Positions 1-8,840 of a stretch of 64,000 nucleotides of DNA are shown in pieces. Origin of the DNA: Halarcobacter sp. (GTDB taxonomy: Bacteria; Campylobacterota; Campylobacteria; Campylobacterales; Arcobacteraceae); contig NZ_OY781470.1 in the NCBI RefSeq assembly GCF_963676935.1, positions 186,001-250,000 on the forward strand. The letters are read 5' to 3'. The stretch's first letter is position 1. Each line of letters opens with the position of its first letter. The notes under the pieces are model-generated. The model was given only the letters and a program-made list of their open reading frames with translations. It ran no database searches and had not been told where the DNA came from. A program made the position numbers and the translations under genes.

Positions 1-299
1 CATTTTGTGATCACCGTATAGAAGAGACTGGTACAACAGCATGTCAAGCTACTTGTCCAACAAATGTTAGAATGTTTGGAGATTTAGATGATGAAAATAG
101 TGATCTTGTGAAACTTCTAAAAAAAGAGAGATTTTTCTTTCTAAAAGAGGAAGCAGGAACTTTACCAAAACTATTTTATATAGTTCCTAAAACAGAAATC
201 TATGCAAGACAAAGTATTTCTCATGACACTAAAATATATACTTGGGATGAATATAAAGCTGAGTACTATTTAAATAATTCAAAAAATAAAAGGAGCTAA
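1..299 (+). CDS. 4Fe-4S ferredoxin-type electron-transfer subunit (PsrB/PhsB/NrfC-like), 5' truncated
   Basis: Only the last 98 codons are in the window; the frame is open from base 3 and ends at TAA 297-299. The visible part carries the last cysteine pattern of a multi-cluster ferredoxin subunit: a Cys-Asp-His-Arg stretch, then ACQATCP, then FGDLDD, which is diagnostic of the iron-sulfur subunit of molybdopterin oxidoreductases of the polysulfide/thiosulfate/tetrathionate reductase type. Such subunits pass electrons between the NrfD-type membrane subunit and the Mo catalytic subunit. The NrfD gene follows after 2 nt, and its ribosome site (AGGAG) lies inside the end of this gene. The catalytic subunit must lie to the left, outside the window, so the substrate cannot be decided here. 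Confidence 0.88.
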   Translation, partial: FCDHRIEETGTTACQATCPTNVRMFGDLDDENSDLVKLLKKERFFFLKEEAGTLPKLFYIVPKTEIYARQSISHDTKIYTWDEYKAEYYLNNSKNKRS

Positions 300-301
300 C
301 A

Positions 302-1564
302 ATGGAAAAATATACTATTGCAGGGCTTGAAATTAATAAAAGATCATTTAAAGATTTATTTTTTAATAAAACAATGTTTTTTTCATATATTTTAATTTTT
401 ATTGCAATTTTAGGTGTAATAGAAATTTTTGAATTAAGATATTTTTCAGAGGTTGCAACAGCTAATTCTTTAGGAGCTGGACCAGTAACTGAAGAATTAA
501 AAAATGCATTGAGAAATGCAATTTTTGGAGATGTTGGAGAGATTAGTAGAGAGGTTCCTTGGACACTATTTATTGCAAACTATATGTATATGATTTATAC
601 TGGAAGTGGAATTATCTTTTTAGTTGCATTAGCAGAACTACTTAATTTTAAAGTTGTAGAGAAATTGGCAGCTTCTTTTATGGTAATTGGACTTGCAATG
701 GTTTTCGCAGGGTTATTTACAATTGCTACAGATTTAAATTTGTTAAATATGCATTGGATGTTTATAACTCCTAATGTAAATACAGGAATGTGGTTGATGC
801 TACCTTTATATTTAACATATATACCTTTTGTTCTGTTTGAGATATATTTGATTTTAACAAATAAAAGAGAGTTAGCAAAAAAATTAGCATTCCCAATTTT
901 AGTAATGAGTATTGGGGTTGACTTAATTGAATATTATATACAAGCCAAATTATTCTCAATGAATACTGCAAGACATTTATGGACTGAATTTCCAGCTTTA
1001 ATGTTTTATTTTATTATATCTGCTTTTGTATCATCTTTAGGTATTATGGGAGTATTATCTTATTTAGTACATAGAGATAAAAGTGAGTATAAAGAGTTGA
1101 TGGCTTTGATTAGAAAAGCTATGTTGTTTTTCATCTATTTATTAGCAATTTATGAAGTAATTGGATATTTAGTTATTGATAAAGATTGGGCTTTTATTAT
1201 TTTATTCGGAGAATTTAGATTATTATATTTTGGTGGGTATATTTTATTTACCTTAGTATTGCCATTTTTACTTTTATTTAGAATAATAAAACATTATATT
1301 TTAGCATCTTGTATTTCAACTATTATAGGAGGGTTTATAGGAAGATATCTATTTGTTTATGGGGGTAACGCTAACCCAATGTCTGATAGATTTGGTGTTG
1401 GTTATGAAAAGTATAATTTTTATGATATGGAAACTACCTTTAATTATGTAACGCCACATTTAGGGGAAGTTTTAATTACAATTGGTTCAATTGGTATTAT
1501 AATAGCAATTTATAAATTAGTTGATACACTATTTTCAATAAATGAAGAAAAAGAGATACTTTAA
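302..1564 (+). CDS. nrfD: NrfD/PsrC-family quinone-interacting membrane subunit
   Basis: A 420-residue, very hydrophobic protein with about nine to ten membrane segments (for example near residues 25-45, 90-112, 120-142, 160-182, 195-212, 230-255, 270-292, 300-325 and 395-412). Size and pattern fit the NrfD family, the integral subunit that exchanges electrons with quinol in polysulfide reductase-type complexes. It follows the FeS subunit after 2 nt, so the two form one complex. A secreted triple rhodanese follows, which points to sulfur chemistry (polysulfide or thiosulfate) rather than nitrite. The family call is firm; the PsrC-like role is inferred from context. Confidence 0.85.
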   Translation: MEKYTIAGLEINKRSFKDLFFNKTMFFSYILIFIAILGVIEIFELRYFSEVATANSLGAGPVTEELKNALRNAIFGDVGEISREVPWTLFIANYMYMIYTGSGIIFLVALAELLNFKVVEKLAASFMVIGLAMVFAGLFTIATDLNLLNMHWMFITPNVNTGMWLMLPLYLTYIPFVLFEIYLILTNKRELAKKLAFPILVMSIGVDLIEYYIQAKLFSMNTARHLWTEFPALMFYFIISAFVSSLGIMGVLSYLVHRDKSEYKELMALIRKAMLFFIYLLAIYEVIGYLVIDKDWAFIILFGEFRLLYFGGYILFTLVLPFLLLFRIIKHYILASCISTIIGGFIGRYLFVYGGNANPMSDRFGVGYEKYNFYDMETTFNYVTPHLGEVLITIGSIGIIIAIYKLVDTLFSINEEKEIL

Positions 1565-1577
1565 TAAGGAGAAAATG

Positions 1578-2765
1578 ATGAAATTAATTCTAAAAAGTTT
1601 GTTAGTAGCAGGTCTTTTAACGACAGGAGTTTTGGCAAATGATCCAGGGAATTTAACAAAACCTAGTGCAAAAGTTCAATCTATGATTGATAAGTTTGGT
1701 CTAAAAATGGTTGATTATAACTATACAAAAGCTAGACTTGGTAAAGGAACAAGAAAAACAGCAAAAGCAATTTTAATAGATGCAAGACCTGCTAAAAAAT
1801 ATATGGCAGGTACAATTCCAAGTTCTATTAATATCCCTGATACAGCATATGATAAATATATTGGACAATTAAAAGATGTAGCTAAAAACAAAGAGATATT
1901 AGTATATTGTGGGGGTTGGAAATGTGGTAAATCTCCAAAAGTAGCAAATATGTTGAAAAAAGATGGATTTACAAATGTAAAACTTTACCAAGCAGGGGAA
2001 CCACAATGGAAAAAATTAAACTATAAAGAAGTTGGACTTCCTGTAGTAAAATCAGCACAAGCTAAAAACGCTGCTGTACTTATAGATTCTAGACCATATA
2101 AAATGTTTTTAAAAGAAACAATCCCTGGTGCAATCTCAATTCCTGATACTAAGATCGAAGAATTAAAAGGAAGATTTCCTGTAAATCATTCTGAAAAAAT
2201 AATTACATTTTGTGGGGGATATCATTGTGCAAAATCTCATAATGTAGCAAAAAAACTTATCTCTATGGGATATAGTGATGTAAATGTATTTGCAGCGGGT
2301 ATACCAGAATGGAAAAATGCAGGTTTAGCAACTACAAAATCAGCCTCAAAAGTAGAAAAAAAATCTGAAGTTCCTAAAAAGAAAGAGTTTTCTAAAAATG
2401 GTGCAAAATTAGGTGCAGATGAAGGGAGTATTGATGGGGAATGGTTTAATGCTTTTATTCAAAAAGATGCAGTACCTTCTTATATCCAAATTGTACAAGT
2501 TACTTCACCTGAAGAGTATAAAGCAGGTCATATTAAAGGGGCAATAAATATCGAAGCTGAAAAATTTACTGCAAAAGAGTTAATGTCAAAATTACCAAAA
2601 GATAAAACTATAGTATTTAATTGTACTGCTGGTGGAAGATCAATGGATGCTTGGACAAAAATTAATGAAGCTGGACTAGATGTATCAGAAATATTCTATT
2701 TTGATGCAAATATTGATTGTAAAGGAACTGATTGTAAAATTGAGGTTAATGAACCTCTAGAATAA
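1578..2765 (+). CDS. Secreted protein with three rhodanese domains (sulfurtransferase)
   Basis: 395 residues with an N-terminal Sec signal ending near LLTTGVLA. Three rhodanese-like repeats follow, with active-site cysteines at about C111 (loop CGGWKC), C212 (loop CGGYHC) and C349 (loop CTAGGRS), each preceded by a conserved Asp-Arg/Ser-Arg-Pro or similar strand. The first two loops carry a second cysteine five residues after the catalytic one. Start: AAGGAG at 1566-1571 lies 6 nt before ATG 1578 (ATG 1575 is also possible); an in-frame ATG at 1542 inside nrfD lacks a good ribosome site. Its position behind an NrfD-type reductase suggests a periplasmic sulfane-sulfur carrier, comparable in role to Sud of Wolinella; this is inference. 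Confidence 0.85.
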   Translation: MKLILKSLLVAGLLTTGVLANDPGNLTKPSAKVQSMIDKFGLKMVDYNYTKARLGKGTRKTAKAILIDARPAKKYMAGTIPSSINIPDTAYDKYIGQLKDVAKNKEILVYCGGWKCGKSPKVANMLKKDGFTNVKLYQAGEPQWKKLNYKEVGLPVVKSAQAKNAAVLIDSRPYKMFLKETIPGAISIPDTKIEELKGRFPVNHSEKIITFCGGYHCAKSHNVAKKLISMGYSDVNVFAAGIPEWKNAGLATTKSASKVEKKSEVPKKKEFSKNGAKLGADEGSIDGEWFNAFIQKDAVPSYIQIVQVTSPEEYKAGHIKGAINIEAEKFTAKELMSKLPKDKTIVFNCTAGGRSMDAWTKINEAGLDVSEIFYFDANIDCKGTDCKIEVNEPLE

Positions 2766-2782
2766 TCTTTTCTTCTTAAAAT

Positions 2783-2819
2783 AAAAAAGGGGTAGAGAAA
2801 AACTCTACCCCTTTTTTTA
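2783..2819. terminator. Bidirectional rho-independent terminator
   Basis: A long G/C-rich stem, AAAAGGGGTAGAG paired with CTCTACCCCTTTT around an AAAA loop and flanked by A and T runs, lies between two convergent genes (rhodanese and rplT). It can end transcription on both strands. Confidence 0.9.
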
Positions 2820-2841
2820 TATTTGCAAATTTATATTTAAA

Positions 2842-3201
2842 TTATGCTGCTAAAGCTTCTTTTGCTTTTACTACTAATGCTGAAAATGCTTCCGCATCAT
2901 TCATAGCAAAGTCTGCTAAGATTTTTCTATCAAGTTCAATGTTAGCTAATTTTAAACCATTCATGAATCTTGAGTAGTTAATATCATTTAATCTACAAGC
3001 AGCATTGATTCTAACGATCCAAAGCTTTCTAATATCTCTTTTTTTCTGTCTTCTATCTCTATAAGCGTATACTAAAGAGTGTTCTAATTGCTCTTTCGCT
3101 TTTCTAAAATGTTTTCTTCTACCACTAAAAAATCCTCTAGCAGCTTTTAAAACTTTCTTATGTCTTCTTCTTCTTACTACACCAGTTTTTACTCTAGGCA
3201 T
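2842..3201 (-). CDS. rplT: 50S ribosomal protein L20
   Basis: 119 residues, the usual L20 length, opening [16 protein letters not shown] and rich in Lys/Arg, with the typical [11 protein letters not shown] region. L20 binds 23S rRNA early in 50S assembly and in many bacteria represses its own operon. It starts at ATG with AAAGGA a few bases upstream. It is the last gene of the minus-strand thrS-infC-rpmI-rplT operon. The ~100 nt spacer before it contains competing hairpins (see 3241-3286). Confidence 0.98.
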   Translation of the reverse strand: MPRVKTGVVRRRRHKKVLKAARGFFSGRRKHFRKAKEQLEHSLVYAYRDRRQKKRDIRKLWIVRINAACRLNDINYSRFMNGLKLANIELDRKILADFAMNDAEAFSALVVKAKEALAA

Positions 3202-3240
3202 ATTATTCCTTTCTTTACCATATATGTTTAATAATAGGTG

Positions 3241-3286
3241 TCGATTTTATAATCGAACTTGTCCACTTATACAGTGGAGGGACTGT
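3241..3286 (-). other. Paired/alternative hairpins in the rpmI-rplT spacer
   Basis: Read on either strand, TCGAT..ATCGA (3241-3256) and TCCACT..AGTGGA (3262-3278) form two perfect stems. A third stem, ACAGT..ACTGT (3271-3286), overlaps the second and would exclude it. They lie in the leader of rplT. Whether they act as an L20 regulatory site, a processing site or nothing is not shown by sequence alone. Confidence 0.45.
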
Positions 3287-3302
3287 GTAATTAAATTTTT
3301 AA

Positions 3303-3500
3303 TTACGCTTGGTTTAACATCAATTTAACTCTAGATGAATCTGAGCTTGCGATTGTTTGTGGACCTCTAAGATTTCTTTTTCTCTTTTGAGTCTTTTTTG
3401 TTAGAATGTGACTTCTAAAAGCTGATCCTCTTTTAATAGAACCATTTTTCTTTACTTTAAATCTTTTTAAAGCACTACTAACTGATTTCATCTTTGGCAT
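3303..3500 (-). CDS. rpmI: 50S ribosomal protein L35
   Basis: 65 residues, opening [15 protein letters not shown] and strongly basic, matching L35 in length and sequence. It belongs to the large ribosomal subunit. It lies between infC and rplT in the widely conserved order, with AGGAAAGGA about 8 nt before its ATG. Confidence 0.98.
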   Translation of the reverse strand: MPKMKSVSSALKRFKVKKNGSIKRGSAFRSHILTKKTQKRKRNLRGPQTIASSDSSRVKLMLNQA

Positions 3501-3604
3501 CGTATAGTTCCTTTCCTATAAATTTGCATTTTCATATTATGAAAAAGTGTGAGATTTTACTTAAAATATACTTAAATTAAGGTTAAATAGTTTTTTAGGG
3601 AGAA

Positions 3605-3625
3605 GGAAGAATATTATATTCTTCC
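3605..3625 (-). other. Hairpin just downstream of infC
   Basis: GGAAGAATA and TATTCTTCC form a 9-bp stem with a 3-nt loop, 14 nt beyond the infC stop. On the transcribed (minus) strand no T run follows, so it is more likely an RNA processing, stability or partial-attenuation element than a terminator. A T run follows only on the plus strand, where no gene ends. Confidence 0.4.
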
Positions 3626-3638
3626 CTATTTTTTTAGA

Positions 3639-4178
3639 TTAATTTTTAGGTTTTTCAGATTTTGGAACTACGTACATATTTACAAATCTACCCTCTTGTT
3701 TAGGTTCAGATTCTCTTACTCCATACTCTTCAATCATAGGCCATACTCTTTCAAGAACTTCTGCTCCTGCTTCTGGGTGAGCCATCTCTCTACCTTTTAA
3801 GAATACTCTACATTTTACATGGTATCCTTTTTCTAAAAACTCAATTGCATGTTTAACTTTGTAGTTAATATCATTTTCAGCAATTTTTACAGAGAATTTA
3901 ACCTCTTTAACAACAATAACTTTTTGCTTTTTCTTAGCTTCTTTTTTCTTTTTTTCTTGTTGGTATTTGAATTTACCATAATCCATAATTTTTGCTACAG
4001 GAGGCTTTGCATCCGGAGCAATAAGAACTAAGTCTAAGCCTAAATCATCAGCAGTTGTTTGGGCATCTCTTGTTGAAATTATTCCATAGTTTGTTCCATC
4101 ATCACCCGTACATCTTACTTCACTAACTGTGATATCCTCGTTCATTATTACTTCTGATTTTTTTGAATTCCTACTCAA
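3639..4178 (-). CDS. infC: Translation initiation factor IF-3
   Basis: 179 residues. The N-terminal domain includes [16 protein letters not shown] and the linker is Lys-rich; the C-terminal domain carries the [10 protein letters not shown] block. IF-3 binds the 30S subunit, discriminates against non-standard start codons and splits 70S ribosomes. The start is TTG at 4178, overlapping the thrS stop as TTGA, with a strong GGGAG 6 nt upstream; a later ATG (codon 12) has no comparable site. An unusual start codon is a known feature of infC in other bacteria (AUU in E. coli), where it allows IF-3 to repress itself; the TTG here may do the same. Confidence 0.97.
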   Translation of the reverse strand: MSRNSKKSEVIMNEDITVSEVRCTGDDGTNYGIISTRDAQTTADDLGLDLVLIAPDAKPPVAKIMDYGKFKYQQEKKKKEAKKKQKVIVVKEVKFSVKIAENDINYKVKHAIEFLEKGYHVKCRVFLKGREMAHPEAGAEVLERVWPMIEEYGVRESEPKQEGRFVNMYVVPKSEKPKN

Positions 4179-5983
4179 ATTTTACTCCCTGTATTTAATT
4201 GATTTAACATTGTTATGAACTCATCTTTACTCATATTAGATTGTTCTCTATTTCTCCTATCTCTAAGTGCAATTGCTTTATTTTGAACTTCTTCATCTCC
4301 AATTACAACTATCATAGGTACTCTTTTCTTTTCTGCCATTCTGATTCTTTTGTTTAAACTTTCATTCATATCAAAAATATCAGAATCTATATCCATTTCA
4401 ATAAGTTCTTTTTGTAACTCTTTTGCATACTCAACATGTGGCTCAGCAATTGGTACAAAAATAACTTGTGTTGGAGCAATTGCAAATGGAAACTCTCCTG
4501 CACAATGCTCTGTCAAAATACCAATAAATCTTTCAAATGAACCAAGAATTGCTCTATGAATCATTACTGGTTGTTCTTTTTCACCTTTGTCGTTAATATA
4601 TTCAGCTTCAAATCTGCTAGGTAGGTTCATATCTACTTGAACTGTACCACATTGCCATTTTCTACCAATAGCATCTAGAATTTTAATATCAATTTTTGGT
4701 CCGTAGAAAGCTCCCCCACCTTCATCAATACCATAATCAATCTGCTTTTCATCTAGTGCATCCATTATCCCTTTTGTAGTTTTTTCCCAGAATATATCAT
4801 CACCGATAGCTTTTTCAGGTTTTGTTGAAACTTCAATTTCATATTTGAAATCAAATAGTTTTAATAATGAATCAACAAACTCTAATACTTCAAAGATTAC
4901 CTCTTTGATTTGGTCTTGTGTACAGAAAATATGTGCATCATCTTGAGTAAACTCTCTTACTCTAAATAATCCATGCATAGCTCCACTCATCTCATGTCTA
5001 TGAACTACACCATATTCAAAAAGTTTTTTAGGTAAATCTTTATAAGATACAAGACTATTTTTAAATATTTGAATATGACCAACACAGTTCATAGGTTTGA
5101 TACCATACTCTTGTTCGTCAATCACCGTAAAATACATATTTTCTTTATAATTTTGATAGTGACCTGAAATTTTCCACATATCTGATTTAAGCATTTCTGG
5201 ACCACGAACTGGCTCATAACCTCTTACTCTATGAGCTTTATAAAGAATTTTTTCTAATTTTCCTCTAAGTCTTGCTCCATTTGGAAGCCATAAAGGTAAA
5301 CCTGCTCCAATATCATCATTGAATGCAAATAATTCTAATTCTGTTCCTAATTTTCTATGGTCTCTTTTTTTAGCTTCTTCTAACATTCTTACATAGTCAT
5401 TTAACTCTTTTTTGTCAAAAAATGCAATACCATAGATTCTTGTAATCATCTCATTTTTTTCATCACCACCAAGATAAGCTCCAGCTACTCTTGTTAGTTT
5501 AAATGCTCTAATCATTCTAGTATTTGGTAAGTGAGGACCTCTACATAAGTCTTCAAACTCACCTTGCTTATAAAGGGTTAATGTATCATCGGTAATATTT
5601 TGTAAAACAGCTTGTTTTAATTCATCATTAGCAAATTTCGTTAGTATCTCTTCTCTGGTTGTTTCATATCTTTCAATAGGTAATTTCCTATTTGCAATCT
5701 CTTTCATCTTTTTTTCGATTTTTGGTAAATCTTCATCAGAGATTTTTGAATCAACCTTAAAGTCATAGTAGAATCCCTCTTTTACAACAGGTCCTACGAA
5801 AAATTTTGCTTCAGGGTACAACTCTTTGATAGCTTGTGCCATCATATGAGCACATGAGTGTCTAAGAATTTCTAGAGACTCAGCAGAATTGTCAGCTTTA
5901 ATTTCATCTCCAGTGAGGTTTAAAGCTGCAGCAGTTTGAAGGTCATAAATATTTCCTTCACTTAATATACCAATAGGTTCCAA
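4175..5983 (-). CDS. thrS: Threonine--tRNA ligase
   Basis: Class II synthetase that charges tRNA-Thr. Visible parts are the editing-domain motif [10 protein letters not shown], catalytic motif 2 ([20 protein letters not shown]), the zinc-binding Cys in IKPMNCVGH, motif 3 near [13 protein letters not shown] and a C-terminal anticodon-binding domain. I place the start at TTG 5983, giving 602 residues: AAGGAA (5988-5993) sits just upstream. A longer form from ATG 6019 lacks a ribosome site, and that ATG overlaps a likely -10 element (GATAAAAT on the minus strand). First gene of the thrS-infC-rpmI-rplT operon, overlapping infC by 4 nt. Confidence 0.96.
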   Translation of the reverse strand: MEPIGILSEGNIYDLQTAAALNLTGDEIKADNSAESLEILRHSCAHMMAQAIKELYPEAKFFVGPVVKEGFYYDFKVDSKISDEDLPKIEKKMKEIANRKLPIERYETTREEILTKFANDELKQAVLQNITDDTLTLYKQGEFEDLCRGPHLPNTRMIRAFKLTRVAGAYLGGDEKNEMITRIYGIAFFDKKELNDYVRMLEEAKKRDHRKLGTELELFAFNDDIGAGLPLWLPNGARLRGKLEKILYKAHRVRGYEPVRGPEMLKSDMWKISGHYQNYKENMYFTVIDEQEYGIKPMNCVGHIQIFKNSLVSYKDLPKKLFEYGVVHRHEMSGAMHGLFRVREFTQDDAHIFCTQDQIKEVIFEVLEFVDSLLKLFDFKYEIEVSTKPEKAIGDDIFWEKTTKGIMDALDEKQIDYGIDEGGGAFYGPKIDIKILDAIGRKWQCGTVQVDMNLPSRFEAEYINDKGEKEQPVMIHRAILGSFERFIGILTEHCAGEFPFAIAPTQVIFVPIAEPHVEYAKELQKELIEMDIDSDIFDMNESLNKRIRMAEKKRVPMIVVIGDEEVQNKAIALRDRRNREQSNMSKDEFITMLNQLNTGSKI

Positions 5984-6088
5984 TAATTTCCTTTTTAATT
6001 TTTTTGTAAATTTGTACATTTTATCGCATTTGCACTTAAAAGTAATCTTAAGTACTATTTTTTTAATTTATTTTTGTTAAAATATGGA

Positions 6089-6601
6089 ATGATTTTAAAC
6101 TTATCACAAATAAAAACAGAAGCCTTATTACTTTTTTGTAAAGACCTTATAGAGTCTTATAAAGATAAAAATGATATTGAATTTAATATTGATAATGAGA
6201 TTAATGAATATATAAATAAGACTTCAAATGAGATATTCAAACAATTACAAATAGTAACATTTTCTAATGATTACTACATTAAAAACAGAAATCATTACAG
6301 AATAAAAGCTGTACTTAATGCCTATAACTTTATAAATAAAGAGATTACTAAAGAGCTTAAAAAAGGTAAAGTTTTTAATCCTTCAATGCTTTATTTTTCT
6401 TTATTGGCTGTGTGGTTTAAAGAGTTGGGAAAAGAATCAAAATCAAAACAATATATCTATTTTACAATCTATCCTTATTCACTAGTATATGATAAGTTAT
6501 TAATAAATATTAAAGATGAAAAATTTAAGTTGATGAATATTGCAATGTTAGAAATAGCAGAAAAAGTAGTTTTAAAATTGGATAAAATATCTTTTAAATA
6601 A
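6089..6601 (+). CDS. Conserved-looking protein of unknown function
   Basis: 170 residues from ATG 6089; an in-frame TTG at 6074 would add five. I do not recognise the family. It is soluble, mostly helical in appearance, Lys/Ile/Asn-rich and without Cys motifs or a signal peptide; the middle has an aromatic stretch (NPSMLYFSLLAVWFKEL). Little leader is evident: TAAAAT lies about 6 nt before the ATG, so if that is the -10 the transcript would be nearly leaderless. It is divergent from thrS and ends in a terminator shared with the DUF3373 gene. Codon use matches its neighbours, which supports a real gene. Confidence 0.7.
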   Translation: MILNLSQIKTEALLLFCKDLIESYKDKNDIEFNIDNEINEYINKTSNEIFKQLQIVTFSNDYYIKNRNHYRIKAVLNAYNFINKEITKELKKGKVFNPSMLYFSLLAVWFKELGKESKSKQYIYFTIYPYSLVYDKLLINIKDEKFKLMNIAMLEIAEKVVLKLDKISFK

Positions 6602-6628
6602 AAGAAGAGGTTTCCCTCTTCTTTTTTA
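6599..6628. terminator. Bidirectional terminator
   Basis: AAAGAAGAGG (6601-6610) pairs with CCTCTTCTTT (6615-6624) around a 4-nt loop, with T runs on both strands. It lies between the convergent unknown gene and the DUF3373 gene and overlaps both stop-codon regions. Confidence 0.85.
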
Positions 6629-8224
6629 GAATCTGTATCTTACGTAAGCTTTTACATCTTGTGCAGATTCAACAGGATCACTACCCATTAATCTAGCTTG
6701 AGCCATTGTCATAGGTGCACCTTCTGCTCCAAAGAATGAATTACTTCCAGTATAATCATAATCAATTCTTACATAACTTAGACCAAACTCTAAAGAATCA
6801 GTAATTTTTTGATTTCTATAAACTTCCCATGCACTACCTCTTGCAGCAATTTTACTTCCTGCATAAGTATCTTCACCATAAGTCATAGATCTCCAGTATT
6901 TAGAACCTTTATTCCACTCAATACCAATTCTTGCAGTATCGGGACTAATTGGACAAGGAGCATTTAATCCAATCCAGAAAGAACTACCAGTATTTGATTC
7001 AGTTGAACCTAACATACCAAGTGCAGTTGGATTTGTTTTTGACATAGCATATGAAGCAAAGAATTTTGTATCATCTAAGTAATCAGATATCCCATCACCA
7101 ATACCATCAGCTTTAAACATAATAGTTGCTAAATCCATATCTCCTACATCATTAAATGTAAGATTAGCTTGTGCATTCATCATAGCTGAAGGAGTTCCTG
7201 CCCCTGCCATTGCCACTTGGTATGCTCCAAGTTGAGTATTTGTATAACCAATTAGATTCCATGCATGTGCATAGTTTGTGTGTACTGAATATTGTCCATT
7301 ATCCCATGGTACAAAAATAAATCCAAACATATCAACATTTTCATTTAAGTTTTCATCTTCTGCATAATCAAGTCCATCCATTGAGAATCTTTGTTTTGCA
7401 TTTGTTAAACCTCTACCTGCACAGAATTTAAACCACATCCCTTCAACACCTGTAATTTTATCTAGCTCAAATTTAGCACTTGCTCCATCAAATTCAACAT
7501 TTACAGTGTGTGATAAAGGTGATTTTCTAGGTTGGTTTGCTCTCATATTGATTCCAAGTCCATCAGTTGATGGTCTTCTACCAACAGAAACAGTCCAAGG
7601 TACATTAGCACCTAATAAAGTTTTATCTTTATATAACCAGTAAGCTTCTTTAACTTTAATTTCATTATCTAAGGCATTTTCATTTGTTACCCAATCAAAG
7701 TCAGCATAACCTGGGTTTGTATTTGATTGGCTATGATTTGCAGTATCTCCAAAAGCTTTATTATAAGCTAAAGTACCTCTAAATAGTGTGTTGTCATCAG
7801 GTTGATAAGCCATACCTAATAAAAGTCTATTTGTCATTAGGTTACTATTTTTAGCTTTGGCCCCAGATGCTTTTTTATATTGAATATGGTCAACTTGAGT
7901 TCTAAAGTCAACATCCCATTTTAAATTGTCTCCACCACTTTGAATTTTTGCTTTTCTTGCAGTGTTTCCAATAATATTAACTTTTTTTTCTAATTTCTTA
8001 AATCTAGCATCACTAATAGCTACATCACCTTGCATCATTTTTTCTAATGATTCTTTATTTGCTTTTGAAGTAGATTCAGTAGCACCTATTTTATTTTCTA
8101 AAGCACTAATTTGAGCTTTTAGAGCTTCTATTTGTTTCATCATATCTTCTTGAGATATTGTTGCTGCAAAACTTGATGTGGATAATGCAGCTACGGCACT
8201 TAGTGCAACAATCGTTTTTTTCAT
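6626..8224 (-). CDS. DUF3373-type outer-membrane beta-barrel protein (porin-like)
   Basis: 532 residues. It has a signal peptide (MKKTIVALSAVAALSTSSFA), then a coiled coil at about 24-60 (IEALKAQISALENKIG), then a long beta-rich region with alternating aromatic and polar residues, ending YVRYRF with the terminal Phe typical of barrels inserted by the Bam complex. Layout and sequence style match the DUF3373 family of Campylobacterota envelope proteins; the N-terminal coiled coil may form a periplasmic trimer stalk. Substrate unknown. A monocistronic unit with its own leader and a terminator at its end, as expected for an abundant envelope protein. Confidence 0.8.
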   Translation of the reverse strand: MKKTIVALSAVAALSTSSFAATISQEDMMKQIEALKAQISALENKIGATESTSKANKESLEKMMQGDVAISDARFKKLEKKVNIIGNTARKAKIQSGGDNLKWDVDFRTQVDHIQYKKASGAKAKNSNLMTNRLLLGMAYQPDDNTLFRGTLAYNKAFGDTANHSQSNTNPGYADFDWVTNENALDNEIKVKEAYWLYKDKTLLGANVPWTVSVGRRPSTDGLGINMRANQPRKSPLSHTVNVEFDGASAKFELDKITGVEGMWFKFCAGRGLTNAKQRFSMDGLDYAEDENLNENVDMFGFIFVPWDNGQYSVHTNYAHAWNLIGYTNTQLGAYQVAMAGAGTPSAMMNAQANLTFNDVGDMDLATIMFKADGIGDGISDYLDDTKFFASYAMSKTNPTALGMLGSTESNTGSSFWIGLNAPCPISPDTARIGIEWNKGSKYWRSMTYGEDTYAGSKIAARGSAWEVYRNQKITDSLEFGLSYVRIDYDYTGSNSFFGAEGAPMTMAQARLMGSDPVESAQDVKAYVRYRF

Positions 8225-8372
8225 TTTTCTATCCTTAATGTGTAAGTTTAGTGTATTATATAACTTATAATGTTAAGCTAATATTAAGTATGAATAATCA
8301 TTCATTATAATAAATAGAACTTATAGTTATAATAATTATAATATTAGATTTTCTTTTTTGATGATATTAAAA

Positions 8373-8403
8373 AAGGGAAAATAGGATTATCCTATTTTCC
8401 CTT
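8373..8403 (-). terminator. Rho-independent terminator
   Basis: AAGGGAAAATAGGA pairs with TCCTATTTTCCCTT around a 3-nt loop. On the minus strand the stem is followed by TTTTTT, so it ends the transcript of the cytochrome-like gene just upstream. Confidence 0.88.
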
Positions 8404-8425
8404 GATTAAGTTTAAAAAATTTATA

Positions 8426-8749
8426 TTAGCAAGATGGAACATTTCCTGAGTCATTAGCATACTCATAAGAGAAATCATAAATATGAGGTAACCATTTATC
8501 TTTGATATCACCCTCTTTAACTTCTGGACAAATTTTCATTAATTCTTCTTTGAATTTTCCCTCTGCGTTAATAGCTTCCCATTCTGCTTGAGAATGTTTT
8601 GAAGCAAATTTAGCACCGTTGAAACCACAAGCTTTTTTAAACTTTTTAATAAATAGTTTTTGACCTTTAACTGCATCTGCTGAAGCAGTAGTTGATGCAA
8701 CACCTAAAATTAATGCACCTGCAAGTGCAACTTTCAATAATTTTGTCAT
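8426..8749 (-). CDS. Secreted cytochrome c-like protein lacking a haem-binding motif
   Basis: 107 residues with a signal peptide ending near ASTTASA. The mature start ADAVKGQKLFIKKFKKACGFNG has the spacing and style of a class I cytochrome c, but where CXXCH is expected it reads CGFNG, so the second Cys and the haem His are missing. Four cysteines remain in total, the last at the extreme C-terminus (SGNVPSC), suggesting disulfides rather than haem. Related haem-less proteins occur, as I recall, in other Campylobacterota, so this is probably a stable family rather than a broken gene. Role unknown. Transcribed alone, with its own terminator. Confidence 0.75.
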   Translation of the reverse strand: MTKLLKVALAGALILGVASTTASADAVKGQKLFIKKFKKACGFNGAKFASKHSQAEWEAINAEGKFKEELMKICPEVKEGDIKDKWLPHIYDFSYEYANDSGNVPSC

Positions 8750-8840
8750 TATTTTATCTCCTAATTTAAATTCTGCTACAATTATAACAAATGTAAATAA
8801 AAAATATCTTATAAGAATAATAAGAAAAAGTGAATTTAAT

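Noticed and set aside
1542-1577. N-terminal extension of the rhodanese protein to ATG 1542
   Set aside because: The extension overlaps nrfD, has no ribosome site, and would place charged residues ahead of a complete signal peptide.
8225-8425. Small gene or RNA in the gap between the DUF3373 and cytochrome-like genes
   Set aside because: Only the terminator at 8373-8403 and A/T-rich sequence are visible; no frame or RNA fold stands out.
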